64,000 bases of DNA, taken from positions 1 through 64,000 of the forward strand of contig NZ_SSON01000059.1 in the NCBI RefSeq assembly GCF_029871245.1. Reading direction: 5' to 3'. Every line of letters begins with the position of its first letter. Positions within the stretch are counted from its first letter, which is position 1. The position numbers were made by a program, and so were the translations under genes. Below, in pieces: positions 10,570 through 19,400 of this stretch. The notes under the pieces were generated by a model. The model had not been told where the DNA came from. It was given only the letters and a program-made list of their open reading frames with translations, and made no database searches. The stretch is from Pseudomonas sp. BN102 (lineage in GTDB: Bacteria; Pseudomonadota; Gammaproteobacteria; Pseudomonadales; Pseudomonadaceae).

Positions 10570-10911
10570 CTACCCCAACTGGTCGATCATTACCGAGTTG
10601 GTGTAGATCAGGCTGCCGTCGCTCTCGCGATGGCCCACCAGGTGGAACTGTCCGCGTTCGTCGCCTCTGCTCAGATAGACGCGGAACTGCAGATCCGACA
10701 AGTTCCCGCATTCGGCCGGCGTCACCAACTCCATGTTGGTCATGTCGGCATCGATGAACATTTCCCGCTCATGGGTTTCCTGCAGGCGCTCTTCCGCCTC
10801 TTCGAGGCGCAGATGGTCAGCATCATTGACGTGGAAATGAAACTCGCCCATCGGGATGGACTTTTCCGCGCCGCTGGGTTTGTACCAACTTTCGATAGTC
10901 AAGGTGTTCAT
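10570..10911 (-). CDS. Conserved-looking hypothetical protein, 113 aa
   Basis: I do not recognise this family. The 113-residue soluble, acidic protein begins MNTLTIESWYKPSGAEKSIP; the ATG at 10911 is preceded by GGAGATTGCGAG. A central stretch rich in Glu and His (EEAEERLQETHEREMFID) is followed by an alternating beta-like segment (LQFRVYLSRGDERGQFHLVGH, SDGSLIYTNSVMIDQLG). No signal peptide, membrane segment or metal motif is evident. It is convergent with the LysR gene and divergent from the membrane protein at 11163. Codon use matches its neighbours, which supports a real gene. Confidence 0.65.
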   Translation of the reverse strand: MNTLTIESWYKPSGAEKSIPMGEFHFHVNDADHLRLEEAEERLQETHEREMFIDADMTNMELVTPAECGNLSDLQFRVYLSRGDERGQFHLVGHRESDGSLIYTNSVMIDQLG

Positions 10912-11036
10912 CTCGCAATCTCCTCGCCTGGCGTCACTGCGCCCGCTGTTCACTCACCATTTTAGACAAGGCACAGCCGGGTCCAGTCCACGAACATTAC
11001 TGAAAGCCGCGCGGGCCAAGGGGTTACAGGTGCCGG

Positions 11037-11045
11037 TGCTATAAT
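11037..11045 (+). promoter_or_regulatory. Extended -10 promoter
   Basis: TG-C-TATAAT is a perfect sigma-70 -10 hexamer with the extended TGn motif. It lies 118 bp upstream of the ATG at 11163. The -35 region is weak (TTACAG further upstream), consistent with an extended -10 promoter and a long leader. Confidence 0.6.
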
Positions 11046-11162
11046 TTTTCAGTGAAAGAACCCTGCCCTTTCAATCAGGGCTCGACGATAACAATCAGGA
11101 ATAAAAGCCATCAGTTTTCAGGAGACGGCAAACAAGATCGAACACGAGTCCGGAGGTGCGTC

Positions 11163-11717
11163 ATGAATCGGCACTATTACATCAGCAACAACCTTGATGA
11201 TCTGGAAACCGTTGAAACCGAGCTCGAAGCCAATGGCATAAATACCGAGCAGATCCACGTACTCAGCGACAGGGATGCCGATGTGGAAGAGCACCATCTG
11301 CACGACGTGAATTCGTTCATGAAGCAGGACGTCGTTCATTCCGGCGAAATAGGCGCGGCAATAGGCGTTCCGCTGGCGGCACTCGTGCTCCTCGGCGCCT
11401 GGCTGGCGGGCTGGACCGATACGCCGGCGGGTTGGGTGCCCTTCGTCTTTCTGGCCGTGGTGATCCTGGGGTTCTGCATCTGGGAAGGCGGCTTCTTCGG
11501 GATCCAGGTGCCCAATGCGCATTTCCGGAACCTGAAAGACAAGGTCAAGGACGGCGAACATATCTTCTTCGTCGATGTGGAACCCGGCCAGGAGTCCATT
11601 CTCGATCGGGTCATCAACCACCATCCGCAACTCAGGCTCGCAGGCACCGGCCCGGCGTCGCCGCACTGGATAGTGGCCTGGCTCCATCGCTGGCATCAGT
11701 TCAAGCGGACCATCTAG
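11163..11717 (+). CDS. Hypothetical inner-membrane protein, 184 aa
   Basis: This protein begins MNRHYYISNNLDDLETVETE, with GGAGG placed well before the ATG at 11163. Residues 1-55 form a soluble domain that reads like a beta-alpha-beta fold (ETELEANGINTEQIHVLSDRDAD). Two hydrophobic segments follow (about residues 65-82 IGVPLAALVLLGAWLAGW and 88-110 WVPFVFLAVVILGFCIWEG). A second soluble part then contains KVKDGEHIFFVDVEPGQESIL. I recall similar Pseudomonas proteins annotated only as hypothetical; the layout resembles sensing or stress membrane proteins, but no function is claimed. It has its own promoter and a 118-nt leader. Confidence 0.75.
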   Translation: MNRHYYISNNLDDLETVETELEANGINTEQIHVLSDRDADVEEHHLHDVNSFMKQDVVHSGEIGAAIGVPLAALVLLGAWLAGWTDTPAGWVPFVFLAVVILGFCIWEGGFFGIQVPNAHFRNLKDKVKDGEHIFFVDVEPGQESILDRVINHHPQLRLAGTGPASPHWIVAWLHRWHQFKRTI

Positions 11718-11728
11718 GTATCAATGCC

Positions 11729-11794
11729 GTAGGAGCGAGCTCGGCCCGCGAAGCTTTCTGAGCAGGGATATTCGCGAGCAGAGCTCGCTCCTAC
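11729..11794. repeat. REP-type inverted repeat (REPIN-like)
   Basis: GTAGGAGCGAGCTCGGCCCG and its inverted partner ending GAGCTCGCTCCTAC flank a short spacer with TTCGCGAG. This is the usual Pseudomonas REP pair. The stop codon of the oxidase subunit IV gene (11791-11793) lies inside the right arm. Confidence 0.8.
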
Positions 11795-12114
11795 TGGCCG
11801 AGGAACGTGCCTCGGGTGAAGAACACATAATCCGCCTCGGCAGCCATCAGCCCCACCAGTACCAACAAGCACATCGGCGGCACCAATATGGCGTAGACCA
11901 GCGCCAGGCGTTCCCATGCCATGTGCATGAAGATCGAGACGATGAGCCCCGCCTTCAACAGCATCAGGATGATGATCATCGACCAACGGAAATAACCCTG
12001 GAAGTGGAAGTAGTCCACCAGGTAGGACAGGGTGCTGAGGACGAACAGCAGTCCCCAGATCTTCAGGTACAGGCCGATCGGATGTTGCTGACCTTGCACG
12101 TGTGCCATCTGCAT
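11791..12114 (-). CDS. Cytochrome c oxidase subunit IV-like (COX4_pro)
   Basis: This 107-residue protein has three hydrophobic helices (about residues 18-35, 43-65 and 70-92). It includes the LLKAGLIVSIFMHM segment typical of prokaryotic oxidase subunit IV (CtaF/CyoD-like). It is the last gene of the five-gene oxidase operon, 12 bp downstream of the subunit III gene. It presumably stabilises the complex in the inner membrane. The C-terminal stop TAG is contributed by a REP-type repeat, so the last residues may differ from homologues. Confidence 0.8.
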   Translation of the reverse strand: MQMAHVQGQQHPIGLYLKIWGLLFVLSTLSYLVDYFHFQGYFRWSMIIILMLLKAGLIVSIFMHMAWERLALVYAILVPPMCLLVLVGLMAAEADYVFFTRGTFLGQ

Positions 12115-12126
12115 CGCTCCCCTGCT

Positions 12127-12819
12127 CTACCACAGATAGAAAAACGCGAAGATGAACACCCAGACCAGGTCCACGAAGTGCCAGTACAACCCGGTGATTT
12201 CGACGATCTGGTAGTTCCCGCGTTTCTCGTAGTCGCCACGCAGCACCTTGAATGCCACGGTGCACAGATAGATCACCCCGACCGACACGTGCAGCCCGTG
12301 GAAGCCGGTGATCATGAAGAAGCAGGCGCCGAACTGCGCCGCGCCCATGGGATTGCCCCAGGGCCGCACGCCTTCGGCGATCAGCTTGCTCCATTCGAAT
12401 GCCTGCATGCCGACGAAGGTGGCGCCGAGGGCCGCCGTGGTCAGCATCAGCGCCGCACTGCGCACGCGGTCGCGGCGGTAGCCGAAGTTCACCGCCATGG
12501 CCATGGTGCCGCTGCTGGTGATCAGCACGAAGGTCATGATGGCGATAAGGATCAGCGGGATGTGCGCACCGCCGATGTTCAGGGCGAAGACTTCGCTCGG
12601 GTTGGGCCAGGTGGCGGTGGTGCTGATGCGTACCGACATGTAGCCGGTGAGGAAGCAGGTGAAGATGAAGGTGTCGCTGAGCAGGAAGATCCACATCATC
12701 GCCTTGCCCCAGGGCACCTGCTTGAAGGCATCGCGATCCGAGGACCAGTCCCTGGCTATCTCCTGCCAGGTGGAGGGGGATTCGACCGGGGTCTGAAGTT
12801 CCCGTGGGGACGCTGCCAT
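12127..12819 (-). CDS. Cytochrome c oxidase subunit III
   Basis: This 230-residue membrane protein belongs to the heme-copper oxidase subunit III family. It has WIFLLSDTFIFTCFLTGYM near residue 43, GTMAMAVNFGYRRDRVRS, GMQAFEWSKLI, and the hallmark MITGFHGLHVSVGVIYL and LYWHFVDLVWVFIFAFFYLW at the C-terminus. It follows the other subunit III-like gene by 4 bp. It may correspond to CoxO/CoxP in the Bradyrhizobium alternative oxidase coxMNOP. A full seven-helix subunit is about 260-290 residues; this short form is typical of caa3/bo3-like operons. Confidence 0.9.
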   Translation of the reverse strand: MAASPRELQTPVESPSTWQEIARDWSSDRDAFKQVPWGKAMMWIFLLSDTFIFTCFLTGYMSVRISTTATWPNPSEVFALNIGGAHIPLILIAIMTFVLITSSGTMAMAVNFGYRRDRVRSAALMLTTAALGATFVGMQAFEWSKLIAEGVRPWGNPMGAAQFGACFFMITGFHGLHVSVGVIYLCTVAFKVLRGDYEKRGNYQIVEITGLYWHFVDLVWVFIFAFFYLW

Positions 12820-12823
12820 GGCT

Positions 12824-13507
12824 TCACCTCAGCCCGCAGAAGGCCGCGATGGCCTGATAGGTTTCGGGCGTACTGGTCAGCAGTGCGAAGAGCACCAGCC
12901 AGAGGCCCAGCAGGTAGTGCCAGTAGATCGCGCACAGCTCCATGCCGGACCTGAGCCGCGCGAGCGGCGCGTGACGCAGCACCCGAATCAGCACCCCACC
13001 CCAGGCCACCAGGCCGCCAGCGAGGTGCAGGCCATGCAGCCCGGTCAGCAGGTAGAAGAAGCTGTTGGCCGGGTTGCCCGAAACGAAATAGCCCCAGGCG
13101 ACGAATTGTTGCCAGACCCAGAGCTGCCCGCCGAGGAAGGCCATGGCGAAGGCCCCGCCGAGCACGAAGGCCCTGGCGGCCGCGCCTTGCCGGTTGCGCC
13201 CTATCGCCACTTTCGCCCACTGCAGGAAGAGGCTGCCCAGAGCCAGCAGCGCGGTGTTCACCCAGAGCATCCAGGGATGGGCCAGGGGCGCCAGCGGATC
13301 GGTCAGCGGCCGCCAGTCCGAGACCTGGGAGCGGGCGATGAAGGCCAGCAGGAACAGCAGGAAGAGCGAGGTCACGGCACAGAGGAAGACCCCCAGGCCG
13401 ACCTTGGCGGTCCTGCTCCTGTCGCGGGTCGGCGCCTCATGCCGGTCGCCGTCGCTCCAGCCGCCGGGATCAGAGTTCCCGGCGTTTTTCCAGAATTGCG
13501 CGCTCAT
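12824..13507 (-). CDS. Second, divergent cytochrome oxidase subunit III-like protein
   Basis: This 227-residue membrane protein starts MSAQFWKNAGNSDPGGWSDG with a hydrophilic, charged N-terminus of about 33 residues, then about five helices. The subunit III signature is retained but diverged: FFYLLTGLHGLHLAGGLVAWGG and IYWHYLLGLWLVLFALL. Its start overlaps the coxA stop by 4 bp (ATGA type), which implies translational coupling. Two subunit III-like genes in one operon match the coxO/coxP arrangement of the alternative coxMNOP oxidase. Its specific role is not known. Confidence 0.85.
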   Translation of the reverse strand: MSAQFWKNAGNSDPGGWSDGDRHEAPTRDRSRTAKVGLGVFLCAVTSLFLLFLLAFIARSQVSDWRPLTDPLAPLAHPWMLWVNTALLALGSLFLQWAKVAIGRNRQGAAARAFVLGGAFAMAFLGGQLWVWQQFVAWGYFVSGNPANSFFYLLTGLHGLHLAGGLVAWGGVLIRVLRHAPLARLRSGMELCAIYWHYLLGLWLVLFALLTSTPETYQAIAAFCGLR

Positions 13508-15279
13508 GGGTGTTTCTCCGCGGTAGCGGCCTTGCCATTGGCCTCGCGCATGCGCTGCAGCTCTTCTTCGGACACCGTCTGCGGCACGTAGTCCTGCTCG
13601 ACTCCCGGCACGCTGTAGTCATAGGCCCAGCGATGCACCACCGGCAGCTTGTCCCGCCAGTTGCCGTGCACCGGCGGCGTGTCCGGTGTCTGCCATTCCA
13701 GGCTGACTGCCTTCCACGGGTTGCCGCCGGCGGGCCGGCCCCTGAAGGCGCTCCAGGCCATGTTGAAGACGAACAGGAACTGGGCCACACCCACGGTCAG
13801 CGCCGCCACGGTGATGAAGGCATTCAGGTCCTGGGCCGACTGCGGGATGAACTCGTAGTCGGGATAGGCGTAGTAACGCCGCGGCATGCCGAGGAAGCCC
13901 AGGTAGTGCATGGGGAAGTAGATGGCGTAGGTGCCGAGGAAGGTGATCCAGAAATGCCACTTGCCGAGCGTGTCGTTCATCATCCGCCCGGTGACCTTCG
14001 GGAACCAGTGGTAGAGCGAGCCGAACACCACCAGTATCGGCGCCACCCCCATGACCATATGGAAGTGCGCCACGACGAAATAGGTGTCGGACAGCGGGAT
14101 GTCCACTATCACATTGCCGAGGAATAGCCCGGTCAGGCCGCCCACCAGGAAGGTGATGATGAAGGCCAGGGCGAACAGCATCGGCACCGTCAGGTGGATG
14201 TCGCCATGCCAGAGGGTCAGGGTCCAGTTGTAGACCTTGAGTGCTGTCGGCACCGCGATGACCAGGGTGGTGACCGCGAAGAAGAAGCCGAAGTAAGGGT
14301 TCATCCCGCTGACGTACATGTGGTGAGCCCAGACCACGAAGCTCAGCACGCCGATGGCGACTATGGCCCAGACCATCATGCGGTAGCCGAAGATGTTCTT
14401 CCGGGCGTGGGTGCTGATCAGGTCCGAGACCAGGCCGAAAGCCGGCAGCGCGACTATGTACACCTCCGGGTGGCCGAAGAACCAGAACAGGTGCTGGAAC
14501 AGGATCGGACTGCCGCCCTGGTGGTCCAGCTGCTGCCCCATCGAAATCAGTGCCGGCATGAAGAAGCTGGTGCCCAGTAAGCGGTCGAACAGCATCATCA
14601 CCGCGCTGACGAACAGGGCCGGAAACGCCAGCAAGGCGAGGATCGAGGCCATGAAGATGCCCCAGACAGAAAGCGGCATGCGGAACAACGTCATGCCCTG
14701 GGTGCGCGCCTGCAGCACCGTGGTCACGTAGTTCAGGCCGCCCATGGTGGCGGCGACTATGAAGATCGCCAGGGACACCAGCATCAGCACGATGCCCCAT
14801 TCGGTGCCCGGCGTGCCCTGGGTGATCGCCTGCGGTGGATAGAGGGTCCACCCCGCGCCCGTCGGCCCGCCTGGCACGAAGAAGCTGCTCAGCAGCACCA
14901 GTACCGAGAGCAGGTAGAACCAGAAGCTCAGCATGTTGACGTAAGGGAAGACCATGTCCCGCGCACCGACCATCAGCGGAATCAGGAAATTGCCGAACCC
15001 GCCGAGGAACAGCGCCGTCAGCAGGTAGATGACCATGATCATCCCGTGCATGGTCATGGCCTGGTAATAGGCACTGGGGTCCATGAATTCCAGGCTGCCG
15101 GGGAAACCGATCTGCATCCGCATCAGGCCGGACAGCACGAGGGCTATGAGGCCGACGAAGATGGCGGTCAGGGAGTACTGGATGGCGATGACCTTGTGGT
15201 CCTGGCTCCAGATGTAGCGGGTAAAGAAGCTCCTCGGCTCGTGCAGCACATCGGTTTCGGCATGCTCGACTTCGGCCAT
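13504..15279 (-). CDS. coxA: Cytochrome c oxidase subunit I (alternative caa3 type)
   Basis: This 591-residue catalytic subunit reduces oxygen to water and pumps protons in the inner membrane. Ligands are visible: H78 in YQAMTMHGMIM (low-spin heme a), H270 and Y274 in WFFGHPEVYI (CuB and cross-linked Tyr), HH 319-320 in WAHHMYVSGMNPY (CuB), and H405/H407 in VAHFHMVMG (heme a3 and heme a). GHPEVY marks an A1-type oxidase. The C-terminal tail is longer than usual (YDYSVPGVEQDYVPQTVSEEELQRM). It follows coxB by 39 bp with GGAGGAAATCTG before the ATG. Comparable to CoxN of Bradyrhizobium. Confidence 0.96.
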   Translation of the reverse strand: MAEVEHAETDVLHEPRSFFTRYIWSQDHKVIAIQYSLTAIFVGLIALVLSGLMRMQIGFPGSLEFMDPSAYYQAMTMHGMIMVIYLLTALFLGGFGNFLIPLMVGARDMVFPYVNMLSFWFYLLSVLVLLSSFFVPGGPTGAGWTLYPPQAITQGTPGTEWGIVLMLVSLAIFIVAATMGGLNYVTTVLQARTQGMTLFRMPLSVWGIFMASILALLAFPALFVSAVMMLFDRLLGTSFFMPALISMGQQLDHQGGSPILFQHLFWFFGHPEVYIVALPAFGLVSDLISTHARKNIFGYRMMVWAIVAIGVLSFVVWAHHMYVSGMNPYFGFFFAVTTLVIAVPTALKVYNWTLTLWHGDIHLTVPMLFALAFIITFLVGGLTGLFLGNVIVDIPLSDTYFVVAHFHMVMGVAPILVVFGSLYHWFPKVTGRMMNDTLGKWHFWITFLGTYAIYFPMHYLGFLGMPRRYYAYPDYEFIPQSAQDLNAFITVAALTVGVAQFLFVFNMAWSAFRGRPAGGNPWKAVSLEWQTPDTPPVHGNWRDKLPVVHRWAYDYSVPGVEQDYVPQTVSEEELQRMREANGKAATAEKHP

Positions 15280-15318
15280 CAGATTTCCTCCGGGTTGGAG
15301 TCGGAGTCCTTCTGCAGC

Positions 15319-16782
15319 TTACGGCGCCTGTTCCTGCCTTGCGGCGTCGGGATTCGCCCTGGACTTGATGAAGGCGATCACTGCGTTCAGTTCCTGGTCA
15401 CCGAGGGTGAAGGCCGGCATCACCGGTGCGTAACCCTTGACCAGCGCATCTGCGGGTTTGAGCACGGAGTCCCTGAGGTAGGCATCGTCCACCTTGACCT
15501 GGCTACCGTCGGCCAGGGTCTCGGTCTTGCCGTACAACCCCTGCCAACTGGGCCCTACACCCTTGCTGCCGTCGAGGCTGTGGCAGGCCAGGCAACCGAG
15601 GGACTCGGCCAGGCGTTGCCCCTGCTCCGTGGCATCGCCTGGCTCTCCCGTCGGGCTGGCGGCGCCCTGCTCTTCCTGCCCGGCCGCGCTCAGCGATTTG
15701 ATGAAGGCCACCAGGGCGGCCAGTTCGTCCTGGTTGAAAGTATAGGGCACCATCACCGGCGGATAGCCCTGCACCTGCCGCGCCTTGGGATCGGTGATGG
15801 ACTCCCGCAGGTACGCGTCGTCCACCGGCACGCTGCTGCCGTCCACCAGCTTTTCCTCGCGGCCGTAGAGGTCCTTCCAGCCCGGCCCCAGGCTGGCGCT
15901 GCCATCCTGGCTGTGGCAGGCCCGGCAGCCGTGGCTTTCCGCGAGCTGGCGGCCGTTCTCGATCAGGCTTCCCTGGCTGGGCTTGCTGGCGGCGGCCAGG
16001 GTCTGGGCGAAGGTGGGTTGCGCGGCCAGCCATTGGTCGAAGGCCTGCTCCGGCTCGACGAACAGCATCCCGCGCATGTTGAAGTGCCCGACGCCGCAGA
16101 ACTCCGCGCAAAGGATTTCGTACCTGCCCGCTACGGTAGGAGTGAACCAGAAGTGCGACACCATGCCCGGGACCATATCCATCTTTCCGCGGATCTGCGG
16201 AATGTAGAAGTTGTGCAGCACGTCCTTGGAGCGCAGCAGCACCTTCACCGGCCGATCCAGCGGCAGGCGCACCTCGTTGCGCTTGATCAGCACATCGTCC
16301 TGGCCGGCCGGATCCTCACGGTCCAGCCCGAGTGGGTTGGCCGCATCGACCCACTTCACATTGGCGCGGCCGAGCTGGCCGTCCTGACCGGGAAAACGGA
16401 ATGCCCATCGCCACTGCTGGGCGACCACCTCCAGCGAGTAGGCGTCCTTGGGCACCTGGACGAAGTCGTTGTAAACCACCAGACCCGGCGCCAGCATGCC
16501 GACGATGCCGATGGAGGTCACCACTATCAGCCACCACTCCAGCTTCCGGCTCTCGGGTTCGTAGGCGGCTCTGCGGCCTTCCCGATGGCGGAAGCGGACG
16601 ATCGCCAGCGCCATGAAGCCGACGATGGCGATGAAGAACACGCCGGTGATGATCAGGGTAATGAGCAGCGTGGTATCGATCGAGCCCCAGTTGGACGCGG
16701 CCGGGGTCAGGTGCCAGGGGGCCAGGAGGTGGAACAGGACAGACGCAGCAACGATGAGCACCAAGACGATTGCAATGGCCAT
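15319..16782 (-). CDS. coxB: Cytochrome c oxidase subunit II fused to two cytochrome c domains
   Basis: This 487-residue subunit has three hydrophobic segments near the N-terminus (residues 1-20, 38-63 and 84-102), then a periplasmic CuA domain. The CuA ligands read H190 and C225-A-E-F-C229-G-V-G-H233-F-N-M236. It is followed by two c-type heme domains with CRACH (286-290) and CLACH (397-401), and likely axial Met residues M344 and M455. Single-cytochrome fusions define caa3 oxidases; two tandem domains are less common. The domains are about 110 residues apart and similar to each other (DGS-VDDAYLR repeated), so they probably arose by duplication. First gene of the oxidase operon. Confidence 0.95.
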   Translation of the reverse strand: MAIAIVLVLIVAASVLFHLLAPWHLTPAASNWGSIDTTLLITLIITGVFFIAIVGFMALAIVRFRHREGRRAAYEPESRKLEWWLIVVTSIGIVGMLAPGLVVYNDFVQVPKDAYSLEVVAQQWRWAFRFPGQDGQLGRANVKWVDAANPLGLDREDPAGQDDVLIKRNEVRLPLDRPVKVLLRSKDVLHNFYIPQIRGKMDMVPGMVSHFWFTPTVAGRYEILCAEFCGVGHFNMRGMLFVEPEQAFDQWLAAQPTFAQTLAAASKPSQGSLIENGRQLAESHGCRACHSQDGSASLGPGWKDLYGREEKLVDGSSVPVDDAYLRESITDPKARQVQGYPPVMVPYTFNQDELAALVAFIKSLSAAGQEEQGAASPTGEPGDATEQGQRLAESLGCLACHSLDGSKGVGPSWQGLYGKTETLADGSQVKVDDAYLRDSVLKPADALVKGYAPVMPAFTLGDQELNAVIAFIKSRANPDAARQEQAP

Positions 16783-17072
16783 TTTCCCGTCATCCCGTTC
16801 CAGATGCTCGTGCGCTGGTGGAGCGTGCGACGGTCATCGGCAGTGCAATGAAACCCTCGGTCCGGTTTCCGCATCCGCGGAAAATCGACCTCTATCTCCC
16901 CCCTGACACAGGTCGAGGCAAGTATAGCCGGCCCTGTCCGGGGCACTTTCCCGGGCGCTCCGCTGCGCCTGATCGGACTACAATCCGGCATCCGGCGATG
17001 CCGCGAGATAATCGAGGCCTTCTGCTCGCCGGATGATAGATAGTCGAAATCAAGTCATTTGCGACCTCTATC
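16783..17072. other. Upstream region of oxidase operon, no gene seen
   Basis: About 290 bp between coxB and the TetR-associated operators. No convincing ORF, RNA or strong palindrome was seen. It must hold the promoter of the oxidase operon, but I cannot place it with confidence. Confidence 0.4.
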
Positions 17073-17086
17073 AGAATGACCATTCA
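17073..17086. promoter_or_regulatory. TetR-type operator a
   Basis: AGAATGACCATTCA is an imperfect palindrome (GAATG-AC-CATTC). It shares the pattern AGAATGAyCrTTCw with the site at 17118-17131; the two are 45 bp apart start to start. Confidence 0.55.
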
Positions 17087-17117
17087 TACCTTTTTCATAA
17101 ATGAGGCTTGATCGTGG

Positions 17118-17131
17118 AGAATGATCGTTCT
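17118..17131. promoter_or_regulatory. TetR-type operator b
   Basis: AGAATGATCGTTCT is a palindrome with one mismatched pair. It overlaps the region where TTG/GTG starts for the TetR gene would lie, which favours the downstream ATG at 17144 as the real start. Confidence 0.55.
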
Positions 17132-17143
17132 ACTATCTCTCGC

Positions 17144-17707
17144 ATGGACAGCAAATCAACTTCCGATGTCAGAGAGAAACTTCTCGAAACCGCCGAAGAT
17201 CTGATCTACAGAAATGGCATCAATGCTACGGGCATGGACTTTCTGGTCAAGACTTCCGGCGTGTCGAGAAAGAGTATCTACAAATACTTCGGAACCAAGG
17301 ACGAGCTGGTAGCAGAGGTATTGAAACGGCGTGACGAGCGCTGGATGAACTGGTTCATGACCGAGGTCCGCAAGGCGGAAACGCCCGAAGCACAGCTGCT
17401 GCACATCTTCAGCGTGCTCAAAGGCTGGTTCGTCGCGGCAGGCTTCCGGGGCTGCGCCTTCATCAATACCGCGGGCGAAACGGGAGCTCCATCCGACCCG
17501 GTCCGCCTGGCTGCCAAAGAGCATAAAGAGAAGTTGCTCGGCTTCGTTCGGGGGATTTGCCAGGAATATGGTGCCAATGATCCGGATGCCCTGGCCAGGC
17601 AGTTTCTGATCCTGATCGATGGCGCCATTACTGTTGCCCATGTGCTTGGTGATTCCGGCGCGGCGGATAATGCGCAAGAAGTAGCGCGCAAACTGCTGAA
17701 CACCTAG
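17144..17707 (+). CDS. TetR-family regulator
   Basis: This 187-residue repressor-type regulator starts [20 protein letters not shown] with a TetR helix-turn-helix ([32 protein letters not shown], about residues 22-53). The C-terminal ligand domain ([29 protein letters not shown]) is of the type next to NTF2-like or oxidoreductase genes. An alternative GTG at 17114 has GAGG in front, but would put an operator-like palindrome inside the coding region, so I prefer the ATG. Two related palindromes upstream suggest autoregulation. The next gene, 58 bp downstream, is the likely target. Confidence 0.88.
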   Translation: MDSKSTSDVREKLLETAEDLIYRNGINATGMDFLVKTSGVSRKSIYKYFGTKDELVAEVLKRRDERWMNWFMTEVRKAETPEAQLLHIFSVLKGWFVAAGFRGCAFINTAGETGAPSDPVRLAAKEHKEKLLGFVRGICQEYGANDPDALARQFLILIDGAITVAHVLGDSGAADNAQEVARKLLNT

Positions 17708-17765
17708 GAAGTTATCGAGCGGGCAACTTCAAACTTTGAACGTCTATTTGCATTGGAGACAGATC

Positions 17766-18245
17766 ATGTCCTCTAACGATGAAGTTCGTCCGCCGCTTCC
17801 CCCGTTCACCCGTGAAACCGCCATCCTGAAAGTTCGCCTGGCCGAAGATGGCTGGAACAGCCGCGACCCGGAGAAGGTGTCCCTGGCCTACACCCTGGAT
17901 ACCAAATGGCGTAACCGCGCCGAGTTCGCTTACAACCGCGCCGAAGCCAAGGCCTTCCTCACCCGCAAGTGGGCCAAAGAGCATGAGTACCGGCTGATCA
18001 AGGAACTCTGGGCCTTTACCGAAAACCGCCTGGGGGTGCGCTACGCGTACGAGTGGCACGATGACTCCGGCAATTGGTTCCGTTCCTACGGCAATGAGAA
18101 CTGGGAGTTCGACGAGAACGGCCTGATGTTCAACCGCTACGCCTGCATCAACGACATGCCGATCAAGGAGTCCGAGCGCAAGTTCCACTGGCCGCTGGGC
18201 CGCCGCCCGGACGACCATCCGGGACTGTCCGAACTGGGCCTGTAG
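17766..18245 (+). CDS. DUF1348 / NTF2-like (SnoaL fold) protein
   Basis: This 159-residue protein has the DUF1348 family sequence: [62 protein letters not shown] and [21 protein letters not shown]. The fold is a small cone-shaped alpha/beta barrel; no catalytic activity has been firmly assigned to this family as far as I know. The start at 17766 has GGAGACAGATC upstream. It follows a TetR gene and ends at a strong terminator, so the two probably form one autoregulated unit. Confidence 0.9.
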   Translation: MSSNDEVRPPLPPFTRETAILKVRLAEDGWNSRDPEKVSLAYTLDTKWRNRAEFAYNRAEAKAFLTRKWAKEHEYRLIKELWAFTENRLGVRYAYEWHDDSGNWFRSYGNENWEFDENGLMFNRYACINDMPIKESERKFHWPLGRRPDDHPGLSELGL

Positions 18246-18292
18246 TCCCGCCCTGGACAAGGGCGTCCAGGCGCTCCGGCTCGGCTCCCCTA

Positions 18293-18320
18293 GTGGCACC
18301 CTTCCGGTGCCACATTTTTT
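18293..18320 (+). terminator. Rho-independent terminator
   Basis: An 8-bp stem (GTGGCACC / GGTGCCAC) with a CTTCC loop is followed by A and six T. It ends the TetR/DUF1348 unit. Confidence 0.85.
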
Positions 18321-18494
18321 GATCGATGCGTTCTATTGACTGACGAACGGAAAGCGGCAGAACCGCCAGCAGGCTGCATGACTCATAGAGGCTATCGATC
18401 AATCGGTCACAACCAGCGATTGGACGCAAGGGCCATTGCACCGTAGTTTGCGCTCCAGTGGCCCTTCAACGACCGGCCTGGCGCAACTACCACC

Positions 18495-19394
18495 ATGATC
18501 GTCCGTCCCAAACCCAACCCACTCAGCATCCTGATCACCCTGAAGGGGTCCATCGCGCGCCACATTGCCCTGCGCACGTTGATGATCACCCTCCTGGCCT
18601 GCCTCATCGTTGTCGTGGAAAACCTGCACCCCGGCTGGTTCGCCAAGGTCAATGCCATGCCCTTCACCTTGCTCGGCCTGTCGCTGTCGATCTTCATGAG
18701 CTTTCGCAACAACGCCTGCTACGACCGTTGGTGGGAGGGCCGCAAGGCCTGGGGCCAGGTGATCGTCGAAGTCCGCTCTTTCACCCGCCAGAGCGTGGCC
18801 ATCACCGATGTCGGGCTACGCGAGGCCCTGCTTCGCGAGCTGTGCGGCTTCGTCCATGCACTCAACGCCAAGTTGCGCGGGGAGGACGAACGGGAGGCCG
18901 CGCGCAAGTGGCTAGCCGATTTGCCGGAGATCCACGGCTCGAATCTCAGCGACGGAATCCTCAGGCAAATCGGCAACCAGTGCACCTGGCTGGCCCGACG
19001 CGGCGACATCGGCGAGTGGCGCGCGATTGCCCTGGAGGAGCACCTGAACGGCCTGACCGAGGCCCAGGCCACCTGCGAGCGGATCAAGTCCACGCCGCTG
19101 CCGTTTCCCTACACCCTGCTGCTGCACCGCACCATCTATATCTTCTGCGTGCTGCTGCCCTTCGCCATGGCCGAGCCCCTGGGCTGGCTGGCGCCCATCT
19201 TCAACACCATAGTCGCCTACACCTTCTTCGGCCTGGACGCCATCGGCGACGAGTTGGAAGACCCCTTCGGCCACGACGAGAACGACCTGCCCACCGACGC
19301 CATGGTGCGCACCATGGAGCGGGAAATCCTCGACGCCCTGGGCCACAGCGAATTGCCCCCCGCCCTCGAGCCGGTCGATTACGTACTGACCTGA
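18495..19394 (+). CDS. Bestrophin-family ion channel (YneE-like)
   Basis: This 299-residue inner-membrane protein belongs to the bacterial bestrophin (UPF0187, YneE) family of anion or cation channels. Family features: MIVRPKPNPLSILITLKGSIARHI at the N-terminus, the LGLSLSIFMSFRNNACYDRWWEGRKAWGQVI block around residues 60-90, and TFFGLDAIGDELEDPFGHDENDLP near the C-terminus. Hydrophobic helices lie near residues 28-45, 55-72 and 205-245. It is a single gene, convergent with the next one (6 bp between stops). The physiological ion is unknown. Confidence 0.92.
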   Translation: MIVRPKPNPLSILITLKGSIARHIALRTLMITLLACLIVVVENLHPGWFAKVNAMPFTLLGLSLSIFMSFRNNACYDRWWEGRKAWGQVIVEVRSFTRQSVAITDVGLREALLRELCGFVHALNAKLRGEDEREAARKWLADLPEIHGSNLSDGILRQIGNQCTWLARRGDIGEWRAIALEEHLNGLTEAQATCERIKSTPLPFPYTLLLHRTIYIFCVLLPFAMAEPLGWLAPIFNTIVAYTFFGLDAIGDELEDPFGHDENDLPTDAMVRTMEREILDALGHSELPPALEPVDYVLT

Positions 19395-19400
19395 CGCCGC

